Shown: positions 47,953-57,227, counted from the stretch's first letter. The stretch: 64,000 nt of DNA from Paulinella micropora (GCA_019918135.1 WBZZ01003884.1:248501-312500); one strand, 5' to 3'. Program-made: numbers and translations. Notes: generated by a model from the sequence alone, not told the origin.

Positions 47953-49224
47953 CTAATATTTTTTAATAGGCTGCCTCGACCTCTCTAATCTGCGCAATAG
48001 TGCTGCAGATTGTTTACTATAACATCGCCGTCCTCGACACAGGCAGCAACCAACGGCCGCGCCGCCGAGTGCCAGCAAGGCGTAAAAGACGGGTGACGTC
48101 CGCGGGCGGCGGTCGCACGGGTCTGCGGTGGCTTGTGCCCGGGAAGCCCCGCGGTAGTGCGTAGCGCTGGCATTGTGCAGCAGCACCTCGCCCACGCGCG
48201 CCCACGCCACCAGCGCGACCGCGGGGCCCGCGGTTAACTTCGTGCCCGACACGTCCCGGTTGTAGTCAGCCGACTGTCCACGTGGCGGACAGCTGTCGCT
48301 TAGCCGGAGACCGCGCGCACGTCGCGTGTTCAGCCAGCTAAGCGCGGCCAGCGCTCGTGGGCGCAGGTCTCCATTTGTGCGGTCCGAACGCGCGCGTTCC
48401 AATACCGCGATTGCGTACACAAAAACGCTGGTCAGGCTGGTCTCGTCCGGGCTGCTCGCGTCGTTCACGATGTTGCCAAAAGCGCCTGACGCGCGCTGGT
48501 AATTGGACAGAACCAACAAATCCTGGTGCAGCCACTCGATAGCCCGGCTGCCATTGGTGCGCACCACGTAGCGGGCCAGCGCCAGCAGCGCCCAGGCGTT
48601 AGCCCTGCCCCACTTGGCGCCGGTAGCGACGCGCGTCGTAGCGCACAGTCCGTGCCACCACAGCCCATCCGCGGGGTCCACGAACGCCTGCCTGGCCTGG
48701 GCCAGCATGGCCCACGTTTCGTCAGGGTAGTCTGCCAGCAACGCCGCGCCCGCCATGTACACGTCGTCCAGCCACAGCCACCGCCGGCACTTTCGCCCGT
48801 GCCCGAACTGCCGTGTCACGAGCCCCGTCCAGTCCGCGTGCCGCCGCCAATGGCGCACACCGCGCACGGCAGAGCAATAGACAGCTTGCGCGCCAGCGGT
48901 GTCGCGGAACAGGCTCCCGAACAGGCCCACCCTGTCACCTACTGTCCACATGTACGTCACGGGGAAATGGCGCGCTAGCCACCACCCGGGCTGCCCAGCG
49001 GTCAGGGCTTGGGAGCTCAGCAGAGTATCGACTGCCACCGCGGCGTCCCACGGCGGGTTGCGCAGCGCTTCCAGCGCCACCGCCGACTCGTAGTTCCAGC
49101 CGTAGTAACCCGTCCAGCCCGGCACCAGCAGCGGCGTTGACAAGCGCTGTCGTAACAAATCACCCACCCAGGCAACAGTGTTGTTAGCACGGAAGTGTGA
49201 AATCGCCAGCCACGCGCAAAGCAT
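47953..49224 (-). CDS. Membrane-anchored unsaturated-glycan hydrolase-like protein (GH88/GH105 type)
   Basis: 423 aa from the ATG at 49224. An (alpha/alpha)6-barrel pattern of paired helices with Trp-rich turns: YYGWNYESAVALEAL, LWLDDVYMAGAAL, GLWWHGLCAT, then KWGRANAWALLALARYV, which matches the W.RGNGW..(A)L signature of GH88/GH105. In that family an Asp in the D-D/M motif hydrates the vinyl-ether sugar left by polysaccharide lyases. A C-terminal TM at about 382-402 and a short basic tail anchor it. It is divergent from the lyase-like toroid gene at 49612 (388 bases between starts), which would make its substrate. Confidence 0.65.
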   Translation of the reverse strand: MLCAWLAISHFRANNTVAWVGDLLRQRLSTPLLVPGWTGYYGWNYESAVALEALRNPPWDAAVAVDTLLSSQALTAGQPGWWLARHFPVTYMWTVGDRVGLFGSLFRDTAGAQAVYCSAVRGVRHWRRHADWTGLVTRQFGHGRKCRRWLWLDDVYMAGAALLADYPDETWAMLAQARQAFVDPADGLWWHGLCATTRVATGAKWGRANAWALLALARYVVRTNGSRAIEWLHQDLLVLSNYQRASGAFGNIVNDASSPDETSLTSVFVYAIAVLERARSDRTNGDLRPRALAALSWLNTRRARGLRLSDSCPPRGQSADYNRDVSGTKLTAGPAVALVAWARVGEVLLHNASATHYRGASRAQATADPCDRRPRTSPVFYALLALGGAAVGCCLCRGRRCYSKQSAALLRRLERSRQPIKKY

Positions 49225-49611
49225 GGGAGAGAGAGTTTTTTTTTTGGGGAATGGGCTAGTACTCCAAACAGCCCCTTTTTCCGCTCTGCTGTCAAAAAAC
49301 AAAACCAACGAACGGAGAGAGATTTGTCGGCGAGTCCTTCGGTCTTATACTTTTAGACAGTGCAAGGAAACAGAAAAAAGACGAAAAACAAAAGAGGTGG
49401 GGGGGGGGAGAGGGGAGAAGAAGGTAACACGGTCAGACGCGCCAAAAAACCTGCTCTTTTTCCCCCCAGGACAAATGGTTCAACAAAAGCAAACAACAAA
49501 AAACCTCCCGCAGAACCGTACTTGCCGTCCTCTTTTTTTCTTCTGCCGGCACGCGCTCTCTCTTTCTCTCTCTCTCTCTCTCCTTTTTTCTCGCAGCCTA
49601 AAGAAGGGGCC
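49225..49611. promoter_or_regulatory. Divergent intergenic region of the glycan-degradation pair
   Basis: About 390 bases between divergent starts. It includes a G-run near 49399 and, just before the plus-strand ATG, a CT tract ending TTTTTTCTCGCAG, which looks like a 3' splice site in the leader. Confidence 0.4.
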
Positions 49612-51723
49612 ATGGACCTGCTGCACGAGGACTCGCGAGAGGGCTTCCAGTACCGGAAAGAGGTCGTGACCAGGCTGTTGCTAACCAACTACGACCAGGG
49701 CACGCGCCGCCACGATCCACTGTACTGGGCCGACCTGCTCGTCCTGGCCTGCCACAACCGGACGCTACCACCGGCGCAGCTCGCCGCGCTGGCGCAAGAA
49801 GTCCGCACGAGCACGGTCGCAGATTTCGCGCTGGCCTCGGTGGTGCGCATCCTGCACTGCCAACCCACGCTCAATGCCAGCGTGCTCACGGAGGCCTTGC
49901 TGACGGTGCGGGGCTTGTGGTTTACAGCCGGTGACACGCGCTCGGTGTTCTGGTCGGAGAATCACGTCCTGTTGTGGAGTTCGGCGGCCCCGGTGCTGTG
50001 CGGGCTGGGGTGGGCGCCCCCGCGCTGTCCCGCGGGCTGGCGCGCGCGGACGTTGGCGTACCTGCGCGAAAAACAAGCGGTCGGGTTCTACGCGTTTGCC
50101 TCCGGGGTGTACCTGCCCTGGTCGTTGGTCGGGCTCCTGAACCTGTACGACCTGGCGGACGACGCCGAGGTCCGCGGGCTGGCCGCGGCCGGCGCCCAAA
50201 CATTAGTGCGGCAGCTGCGCCAGTACAGCAGCGAGGCGGGCCTATGGGCCGTGCCGCAGATGCGGTACCAGGGCCCGCACTACGCGCTGTCGTGGGACCT
50301 CGTGCTGCTCAGCGGGCCCGCGCGCGACCTCTGGGAGTACTTCACCGGGGTGTGGGACGGCAGCGCGCGCAACTTCAGCTTGTACAAGAGCACGGCGTTC
50401 GTGCTGCTGGTCACGGAGCTGGACCTGTTTGGCGGCGTGGGGGGCGAGCCGCGCCTGCCGGCGCTGCACGAACAGTTCACGATCGGCCGGCCGGCGGCGG
50501 AGCAGCGGCGGGTGCTGGCTGCCGACGCGGGCGGGCTGGACGAGTGGGACCTGACGGCGTTGGGCTGGAGCCTGGGCGCGTACGTGGGTCCGGGCACCAG
50601 CGAGCACACTTTCCGGCTGCTGCGGCACTGGCAGTTGTGGGACAACCACCAATTTTCTTGGGCCCGGCCCTGGCGGCATTGGTCGGCGCACTTGATAACC
50701 AACGATGCGGGCTGGCTGCTGCGAGAAGTGACGGGGTCCTCCCTGCTGCACGCGAAGGTAGTGCTGTGGCGCCACGGCAACGCGTTACTAGGCTCTTTCC
50801 AGCGCTACCACCCAGGGTTCCGCGGCTGGCAGCAGCGGCCGCTGTCGGCAGCGGTCGGCCGCACCGTGCTGTGGCTCGCGAGCGGCAGGCTGCAAGGGTC
50901 GAAACGCGTGCTGGTGCCGCACCACATATCCGGCTCGGACCACCTGCCGTTGGTTGTGCAGAGCCAGCACGTGGCACTCGTGGCTTTCAGGCGCAGCGCC
51001 GATGTGGCCCTAAGCCAACGGCTAAGCCGCACGGGGGTGCGACTCATGGTCGAGACCGCGACAACCTCAGAGCTGCAACGATCCAGCGTGCACGATGCTA
51101 ACGACCGCCGCTGGTTGCTGTTCCACGAGCCCGAGGCGGCCGCGTACGCCGCCGTCTTTACGCCGTGTGGTCACGAGCTCTGCGCCGGCTCGGGCCACAG
51201 CGGTTCGCAGGTCTGGGCGCTGGTCGTAGGAAATCGAGACCTGTGTGGCAGCTTCGAGAATTTCTCCCAGACCATAACCCGTGGCCACGTCCAATGGCAC
51301 CACCGCGGCCGGACCTTAACGGCCGCGGCTAACGTCGCTGGCCAGTCGCCGGAGGTGCGCTGGCAGTCCCAGGACGGCCCGCTCCTGAAAACCACCATTG
51401 TCTTAAGCTTTTATCTGGCCTTCACGCTCGCGGCCTGCGTGTTCCTGTGCTGGTGCCGCGGCGTCTTGTACGAAGTTCACCCGTCCAGCTTCTGCACTCT
51501 GTGCGCTCGCGGACACTCGTACAGCGCAGTTGACAACCAGCCGGTGCGCACAGTCTGTTGCAAGAGATGCCGCCGGCGCTGCCGGCGCTGCCTGCGGCAT
51601 CGCACGGCGCGGGGTTTGCTGATCTTAATAGTGTGGTTCAAGATCGCCTGGGCGCTAATATTCTTGATGTTCTTGCTGATGTTTTTCTGTTGGCTAATTT
51701 CCCTCGACCACCGTAACGAATAG
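49612..51723 (+). CDS. Membrane-anchored alpha/alpha-toroid glycan-degrading enzyme, lyase-like
   Basis: 703 aa from the ATG at 49612. The N-terminal 350 residues are helical pairs typical of an alpha/alpha toroid, with VFWSENHVLLWSSAAPVL near residues 107-124 (the sENH motif common in toroid lyases and related enzymes) and later MRYQGPHYALSW. The middle is beta-rich, as in two-domain polysaccharide lyases. Residues about 593-615 are a TM, followed by a Cys/Arg-rich loop (CCKRCRRRCRRC) and a second TM at 665-695. I cannot name the lyase family. Pairing with the GH105-like gene suggests stepwise uronic-acid polysaccharide breakdown. The last 130 bases were duplicated to 56.4 kb. Confidence 0.6.
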   Translation: MDLLHEDSREGFQYRKEVVTRLLLTNYDQGTRRHDPLYWADLLVLACHNRTLPPAQLAALAQEVRTSTVADFALASVVRILHCQPTLNASVLTEALLTVRGLWFTAGDTRSVFWSENHVLLWSSAAPVLCGLGWAPPRCPAGWRARTLAYLREKQAVGFYAFASGVYLPWSLVGLLNLYDLADDAEVRGLAAAGAQTLVRQLRQYSSEAGLWAVPQMRYQGPHYALSWDLVLLSGPARDLWEYFTGVWDGSARNFSLYKSTAFVLLVTELDLFGGVGGEPRLPALHEQFTIGRPAAEQRRVLAADAGGLDEWDLTALGWSLGAYVGPGTSEHTFRLLRHWQLWDNHQFSWARPWRHWSAHLITNDAGWLLREVTGSSLLHAKVVLWRHGNALLGSFQRYHPGFRGWQQRPLSAAVGRTVLWLASGRLQGSKRVLVPHHISGSDHLPLVVQSQHVALVAFRRSADVALSQRLSRTGVRLMVETATTSELQRSSVHDANDRRWLLFHEPEAAAYAAVFTPCGHELCAGSGHSGSQVWALVVGNRDLCGSFENFSQTITRGHVQWHHRGRTLTAAANVAGQSPEVRWQSQDGPLLKTTIVLSFYLAFTLAACVFLCWCRGVLYEVHPSSFCTLCARGHSYSAVDNQPVRTVCCKRCRRRCRRCLRHRTARGLLILIVWFKIAWALIFLMFLLMFFCWLISLDHRNE

Positions 51724-51980
51724 TTCGGGGCTGTGATTGACCAGCAAGAAAAATGTATGAAAAGTCGGGCAAGATCATTGGGGAGGAGAGAGGTGGCGTT
51801 CTTAGCGCCAGAATTGAGGTGCCCCTGCGAATTTGTCGCCGGATTCACCGTAAAAGGGATATTTGCTAGAAATTTTAACTTGTCGCAAAATCCGCCGTAA
51901 AAATGGATATTTGCTAGAAATTTTAGCTTGTCGCCAAATTCACCGTAAAAATGGATAGGCACGAAAAAATTCTTTCGAAT
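51595..51980. repeat. Segment duplicated at 56355-56680
   Basis: From GCACGGCGCGGGGTTTGCTG through the end of the toroid gene and the following AATTTGTCGCC/ATTCACCGTAAAA...GGATAT repeats, the sequence matches 56355 onward with a few small changes. In the second copy the coding part is only a fragment. Confidence 0.75.
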
Positions 51981-51992
51981 AAAGGACCTTTC

Positions 51993-52118
51993 GGCAATTG
52001 AAACATCTGCAAGAAAATTTATGGGGAACGACTGGCGGGCGGGGAATTTTTTCTTGCTAGATTTCCCCGCCCGCCAGTCGTTCCCCAGAAAATTCTCTTG
52101 CAAATGTTTCAATTGCCA
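51993..52118. repeat. Foldback palindrome A
   Basis: Left arm GGCAATTGAAACATCTGCAA and onward through GGGGAACGACTGGCGGGCGG, a short loop near 52049-52060, then the near-perfect complement. Arms are about 55 bases. First of four related palindromes. Confidence 0.85.
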
Positions 52119-52119
52119 A

Positions 52120-52690
52120 CCATTTGGCCAAATTTTTTTTCTGTCTGCCGATTTCCGGCGAATTTCGCGCCAAACGTAGAAAAATGCCGCAAATTGCGGT
52201 GCGCAAAAAAAACTTTCTTTGGGACGAAATTGGGGCTGGCACCGGCCTCCTTTTTCACTTCTCTCGCCCTCCCGCACTCTTTGTTGTTTCGTTCTCGCCT
52301 CTTTGGCTAAACGCCAGGCTACCCAAACCCGGCTGTCAGTGGCCAGCAGGTTGTCATGGGCGAGAATGTCGGCGCCACCGAAGAAGTAGCAGTGGGGCAC
52401 TGGCTGGGAGCTGGCGACGACCTCATCACGGGACCGGTACGAGATCCCCACAGAATGGGAGTACGCCCTGCAACGCGAACAATCGACGCAGGCCTGGAAG
52501 ATGATGTTCCAGTCGACAAACGTCCAGCACAACTTTCTGTGTCATTTCATTGCACAGCACGACTTTCTGTGCCATTCCATTACCTTGGAATGGTTGCTGG
52601 AATTAACTCGTGAATTCTTCGGGCTTCCAATGCGCCCGGAGGTGTTTGTCCTGGCCGCAGAGATTTTCTGCTACTTCACCCAGAGACCAG
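52120..52690 (+). pseudogene. Truncated copy of the cyclin gene and its leader
   Basis: This stretch matches 54965-55555 (leader plus the first 100 or so codons of the cyclin gene): GGGGCTGGCACCGGCCTCCT, AACCCGGCTGTCAG, GTTGTCATGGGCGAGAATGT, then GCGCCCGGAGGTGTTTGTC. It ends abruptly where a glycosyltransferase fragment begins, so it lacks most of the cyclin box. It does not encode a full cyclin and looks broken more than once. Confidence 0.8.
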
Positions 52691-52795
52691 CAGCTCCGCC
52701 AAACCTCGTTCCCCGGCACTGCGGGCTGACAAGCCGTTGTGCTAACCACTGATAAACGGTTCTGTAGAAGCCAGCCGGCCACCAAAATTAACCGG
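52690..52795 (-). pseudogene. Fragment of the 42775 glycosyltransferase gene
   Basis: CAGCTCCGCCAAACCTCGTT through ACCAAAATTA matches 43490-43590, the 5' part of the second GT34-like gene (signal-anchor region). Only about 100 bases are present, fused to the cyclin fragment, so it is a recombination scar rather than a gene. Confidence 0.8.
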
Positions 52796-52917
52796 TCCGT
52801 AGCTAAGAAACTTGGCTCCCCCCCCCCCCGGTGTAAGCCGGCAGTGGCTCGTGACACGTAATTTGGTCCGGCTTTTTAATGAATCCAACAAAAACAAATT
52901 TTTGTGCAGCAGGGGCG

Positions 52918-54672
52918 CTATTCCTCTCTTACCCAGAGGCACAGCGACAACGCGAGCAGGGCCCACCAGTTAACGGCGGCCCCTGTGGTCGCCGACGATG
53001 TGGTAGTATTTACCATAGAGTTTGGCGGCGCGCTGGTGTTCGGCGCAGCGGTCGTGGCTGCGGTAGTGGTGGTCGGGGCGCTCGCGTTCCACCTGTTCTC
53101 GCAGCCGCTGTACAGCGGGTAGCCAAAGCCGCTGGGCGGGCTGCTGAAGTTGCGGGTCGGCGCGGCGCACTCCGCGGCCCCCTGGCAGTTGCACCTCGCT
53201 GATCCCCCCGTCGTGGGCAGTGAGTACAGTTGGAACGGGTTGCCCACGTCGATCCGCACGCAGTCCCCTGGCCCCTGGTACACTTCCTGCACAGAGGCCA
53301 GCACGGTCAGGTACATGAACCCCGCCGTGCCCGGGCAGGGACGCGCCCACCGGTGGCGCAGCACCACGTCGTGTGCCGTCCCGCCGAACTGGTACACGCT
53401 CAAGGACACCATGTCTGGTTCGGATGCATTCTTGGACAGCGTGGGGTCAGGGTTGCTGAGGGCCTCGGTTGCGTGCTCGGACGCCCAGTTGTCGCTGCAC
53501 ACGCCCACCCTCGCTTGGGGGTCCAGGGTCGCGTTGGGAGCGCCCGCCTCGAAGTACGTAGCCACGCTGACGTTGCAACCGCGGGCAACCGTGACGCGAG
53601 TTTCCGCGCCCTGGCCGCTCCACAACGGTAGGGACAGCCAGCTGGCCAGCCAGTCGCGTCCGCCGTACGTGAACGAGCCGCCCCCGAGCAGGCGGCAGCG
53701 ACAGTCCTCGTAGCTGCAAACCCCGCCGGGCGGCACCGCCCGCTGGCACCTGAGCTCCGAGCCAGCAGGGCACAGGTCCGGCGGGCAGACCCCGCCGGCG
53801 ACCAGCCCCGAGCCGTCGCTGGAGCTAGAGCTCGAGCCGTCGCTGGAGCTGGAGCTCGAGCTGCTGCTGTCGTCCGGGGGCTCCGTCCAGTTGCGCTGGC
53901 AGTTGGTGTACACCTGGTAGCCCAAGGCCCAGCTCGGCTGGCTGAAGTTGAGCAGCGGGGCCGCGCACTGCTGCGGCGTAGCGCAGCCGCAGACGCCCGC
54001 CGGGTACAGCCAGAACGGCCGGCCCAGGTCCAGGCCCAGGCAGTCGCCCTCGCCCGCGTACGGCTGGTACGTGCTGAAGTTCACCACCACGTAGCTCCCA
54101 AAAAACGTGTCGTTGGCTGTCCTGCAGGGCCGCGCCCAGCGGTGGCGCAGCACCACGTCGTGCAACGGGCCGTTGTCGTTAAACACGTAGCTGCTCTGGT
54201 ACGGCAGTTTGCTGAAACGAGCGCTGTAGGAGTTGTTGATGGCCTCCTGCACGTAATCAGTCGGCTTGTGCACGCTGTCAGCACACAGGCCTACGCGCGC
54301 CTCCATATCTTTGGTGTAGCTCGCGGGCGACGAGCTCCAGTTCATTCTGACCACGGAGAAGATCAGCTTCACATCGCAACCACTGCTGACCCGCACGCGC
54401 GTCTCCACCCCCTGTCCATCCAGCAAGGGCAGCGCCAGAAAAGCACTCCCTGCCTCGTCGGTCGTATTGCCTTTGTACGTAAAAGAACTTCCGCCCTGCG
54501 CCAGGCAACCGCACAGCGTACGCGCACAGTCCGTCAACGAGCGGGCTGCGTCCAGGCAGACGGGAGTGGTTTCGTTCGGGCATTGTCCCGCCGGACAACC
54601 CTGCGCCAGCGCCAACGGAGGCAGCAACAGCAGCAAGCAGCAGTACCACAACGTAGTAGTAGTAAGTAGCAT
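52918..54672 (-). CDS. Large type I surface glycoprotein with duplicated ectodomain
   Basis: 584 aa, complete. Signal peptide at 1-23. Two homologous ectodomain units (about 24-265 and 297-525) share GSFTY, L.L..GQG.ETRV.V..GC.V, ARVG.C.D, and HDVVLRHRWARPC identically, plus paired C-x-C ends, so the domain arose by internal duplication. A Ser/Asp linker (runs of S) separates them, and a Thr/Ala/Ser mucin-like stalk at 526-562 precedes a C-terminal hydrophobic stretch with a tail of only a few residues. That fits either a TM or a GPI signal. Many N-linked sites (NET, NTT, NWS, NNS, NFS). Likely a virion surface spike or adhesin; the fold is unknown. Confidence 0.75.
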   Translation of the reverse strand: MLLTTTTLWYCCLLLLLPPLALAQGCPAGQCPNETTPVCLDAARSLTDCARTLCGCLAQGGSSFTYKGNTTDEAGSAFLALPLLDGQGVETRVRVSSGCDVKLIFSVVRMNWSSSPASYTKDMEARVGLCADSVHKPTDYVQEAINNSYSARFSKLPYQSSYVFNDNGPLHDVVLRHRWARPCRTANDTFFGSYVVVNFSTYQPYAGEGDCLGLDLGRPFWLYPAGVCGCATPQQCAAPLLNFSQPSWALGYQVYTNCQRNWTEPPDDSSSSSSSSSDGSSSSSSDGSGLVAGGVCPPDLCPAGSELRCQRAVPPGGVCSYEDCRCRLLGGGSFTYGGRDWLASWLSLPLWSGQGAETRVTVARGCNVSVATYFEAGAPNATLDPQARVGVCSDNWASEHATEALSNPDPTLSKNASEPDMVSLSVYQFGGTAHDVVLRHRWARPCPGTAGFMYLTVLASVQEVYQGPGDCVRIDVGNPFQLYSLPTTGGSARCNCQGAAECAAPTRNFSSPPSGFGYPLYSGCENRWNASAPTTTTAATTAAPNTSAPPNSMVNTTTSSATTGAAVNWWALLALSLCLWVREE

Positions 54673-55227
54673 AGTTTAATCGAGCGTGGTTTTGTTCTTT
54701 TTGGGGGATGGTTTTGGGGTGATTTGCTACGGGGCCGTGCCCCTTGGGGGGCAGCTGGGGGGGGGGGGGGGGGCCGCCCCCGGGTGGGTGGGAGGGCGGA
54801 CTGTGTGTGTGTGTGTGTGTGTGTTTGTTCGGTTCGAGAGGACAGGGAAAAGAACTCCCCGGGTTTGGGCGAACGTGGGGGAGAGGGTACAGTGGAAAAA
54901 GAAGTTTCCCCCCCCCCGCCCGCCCTTGTTTCCCTCGTAGCTCTTCTGTCTTAGTTCTTGCTGAAATGTCTTTTGGATTTTTCTTTTCCGTCCGTCGATT
55001 TCCGGTGGATTTCGCGCCAAACATAGAAAATGCCGCAATCTACGGGCATTTTACCGCCGAAGGCAGCACGCGCAAAGAAAACCTTCTTTTGAACGAATTT
55101 GGGGCTGGCACCGGCCTCCTTTTCACTCTCTCTCTTGCTGTCTCTCAGCCTCTGTTGTTTCGTTCTCGTCTCTTTTGCGTAAACGCCAGGCTACCCAAAC
55201 CCGGCTGTCAGTAGCCAGCAGGTTGTC
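54673..55227. other. Intergenic, G-rich then cyclin leader
   Basis: About 555 bases between the divergent glycoprotein and cyclin genes. It has an 18-base G-run near 54755, a short GT repeat near 54803, a C-run near 54907, and from 54965 a leader also present at 52.1 kb. No supported frame. Confidence 0.5.
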
Positions 55228-56229
55228 ATGGGCGAGAATGTCGGCCTGTTGCCGCCACGCGCAGGCGAAGAAGAAGAAATAGCAGTGGGCACCGGCTGGG
55301 AGCTGGCGACGACGTCATCACGGGACCGGTACGAGATCCCCACGGAATGGGAGTACGCCCTGCAACGCGAACAATCGACGCAGGCCTGGAAGGTGCTGTT
55401 CCAGCCGGGAAACGTCGAGCCCAACTTTCTGTGCCATTCCATTACCTTGGAATGGTTGCTGGCATTAACTCGTGAATCCTTCGAGCCTCCAATGCGCCCG
55501 GAGGTGTTTGTCTTGGCCGCAGAGATTTTCTGCTACTTTACTCAGAGACCAGAGTTCCAATTCGACCCGCAGAAATTCCAGCTCGTGGCCTTGGCTTGTT
55601 ATTGGATAGCTCTGAAATTCGAGGACAAGGGAAATTGGAACAAAGCGGAATCTATCCTCCCTCTGCACATGTACACCGTAACCCAGCTGCAGCAAACGGA
55701 AGGCACAGTGATTAATGCGTGCTGGCGCATGCTGGGCACGAGCAACGCCGCGGCTATGCTGATCGACCGGGCCTCGTCGCCCGAGTGCCAACACCTCACC
55801 GAGGACGGCAAGCTCCTAGCCCAGCGCGTGTTGCTGGGGCTAGTACTGACGCCCCTGTTTGGCCAGCACCGGGCCTCCCGCCTGGTGTTAGCCTCGCTGC
55901 TCGCCGCCACCAAGGCGGCGGGCTCGCGCCTCAGTGCCGGGCGGGTCTATGACCGCGAAACAACGCTGGTGGCAAAGGCAGAAGCCATCGCGGCCCTGCT
56001 CCAGCCCGCGCAAGAAGTTAGCGGACCCCTCAGGGCAGACTCAGTGGCGATTCTGAAAAAGTATCCAGAAAGCTGGGCCCAGTTTGCGAACGTCTGCGAT
56101 CAAGAGCAGGGACCACCGAGAGAGGCTCATCTCAACTATGGATCGCGCCGGCGTGATGCGGCCTTTCTGGGGCGCAACCGGGGTACGCCAGATTCCGCCA
56201 GAGCTTACGTGCCAGAGAAAAAAAAATAA
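55228..56229 (+). CDS. Cyclin-like protein
   Basis: 333 aa, ATG at 55228. A cyclin box lies at about 65-165: HSITLEWLLALTRE (the RAILVDWL helix), then RPEVFVLAAEIFCYFT, FQLVALACYWIALKFED (QL.a.ac..IA.K.Ee), and a helix TVTQLQQTEGTVINACWRML. A second, weaker helical domain follows. The Lys and Glu that contact a CDK in cellular cyclins are present only in part (KFED). The tail is basic. Viral cyclins of gammaherpesviruses and large viruses activate host CDKs to push cells toward DNA synthesis. The gene is whole, and its 5' third was copied to 52.1-52.7 kb. Confidence 0.8.
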   Translation: MGENVGLLPPRAGEEEEIAVGTGWELATTSSRDRYEIPTEWEYALQREQSTQAWKVLFQPGNVEPNFLCHSITLEWLLALTRESFEPPMRPEVFVLAAEIFCYFTQRPEFQFDPQKFQLVALACYWIALKFEDKGNWNKAESILPLHMYTVTQLQQTEGTVINACWRMLGTSNAAAMLIDRASSPECQHLTEDGKLLAQRVLLGLVLTPLFGQHRASRLVLASLLAATKAAGSRLSAGRVYDRETTLVAKAEAIAALLQPAQEVSGPLRADSVAILKKYPESWAQFANVCDQEQGPPREAHLNYGSRRRDAAFLGRNRGTPDSARAYVPEKKK

Positions 56230-56354
56230 ATAAAAAAAGTACTCGCATCAGCGTGAAAGCGCGAAAAAGATCTTGCCTGCCTCGGAATCCGGTGAATGAA
56301 TTTCGCGACAATTGCCATAGGTGCCGGGAAATTTAGACATTTCTTTTTCTGTCG

Positions 56355-56680
56355 CTGTCTGTGGCACGGCGCGGAGTTTGCTGGTCTTAATAGTGTAGAT
56401 CGCCTGGGCGCTAATATTCTTGATGTGCTGGCTGATGTTTTTCTGTTGGCTAATTTCCCTCGACCACACAAAGGAATAGTTCGGGGCTGTAACTGACTAG
56501 CAAGAAAAACTTAGTGTATTAAAAGTTGGGCAAGATCCATTGGGGAGGAGAGAGGTGGTGTTTTTATCGCCAAAATTGCGGTGCCTTGCGAATTTGTCGC
56601 CAAATTCACCGTAAAATGGATATTTTAAATTTGTCGCAAAATTCGTCGTAAAATAGATATTTGCAGAAAAATTTCTTTGC
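56355..56680. repeat. Second copy of the 51595-51980 segment
   Basis: A partial copy of the toroid gene end plus the GTCGCC/CACCGTAAAA...GGATAT spacer repeats, directly downstream of the cyclin gene. The coding frame is not maintained, so it is noncoding debris. Confidence 0.75.
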
Positions 56681-56681
56681 T

Positions 56682-56832
56682 AAAGGACATTTCGGCAGTC
56701 GAAAATCTGCTAAAGAAAATTTTTGGGGAAAGAAATTAGGGAGGGGAATTTTTTTTTCTAAATTTCCCCGCCCGTCAGTCGTTCCCTAAAAATTTTCTTT
56801 AGCCAATTTCTAATTGCCGGAATGTCCTTTAG
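56682..56832. repeat. Foldback palindrome B
   Basis: About 150 bases. Ends are AAAGGACATTTCGGCA and its complement TGCCGGAATGTCCTTT; the centre is GGGGAA...TTCCC around an AT-rich loop near 56750. Arms match with few differences. Confidence 0.85.
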
Positions 56833-56956
56833 CAAAAAATTTTTTTCTGTGCATATCCATTTTACGGTGAATTTGGTGCCAAATTCACAGGCACCGTATT
56901 TTGTGGACACCTCAGATCGACCGAAAATTGCGGCACGCACTGAATTTTTTTGGGAA

Positions 56957-57103
56957 TGAAGGACATTTCGGCAATTGAAATTTTGCTCAAGAAAATTTCT
57001 GGGGAAAAAAGTAGGGAGGGAGGGCATTTTTTTTGCTGAATTTCCCCTCCCTGCCTTCTTTCCCCAAAAATTCTCTTTGGCAAATTGCCGAAATGTCCTT
57101 TAT
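56957..57103. repeat. Foldback palindrome C
   Basis: Same ends (AAGGACATTTCGGCAATT ... AATTGCCGAAATGTCCTTT) and a G-rich/C-rich core around a loop near 57030. Spaced about 275 bases from palindrome B. Confidence 0.85.
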
Positions 57104-57227
57104 TCCCACAAAATTCTTTGTGCGCCGCTATTTACGGTTGATTCGCAGTGTCCACAGTTTGCGGCGTTTGTGCATTTGTTGCCAAATTCGCCGCAAAATA
57201 AAGATGCATGAAAATTTTTTTTGGAAT

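Noticed and set aside
50242-50980. Minus-strand ORFs inside the toroid gene
   Set aside because: Gln/Arg/Pro-rich antisense shadows of a complete 703-residue plus-strand gene.
56355-56500. Separate small membrane protein gene after the cyclin
   Set aside because: Sequence is a partial copy of the end of the toroid gene and keeps no sensible frame or start.
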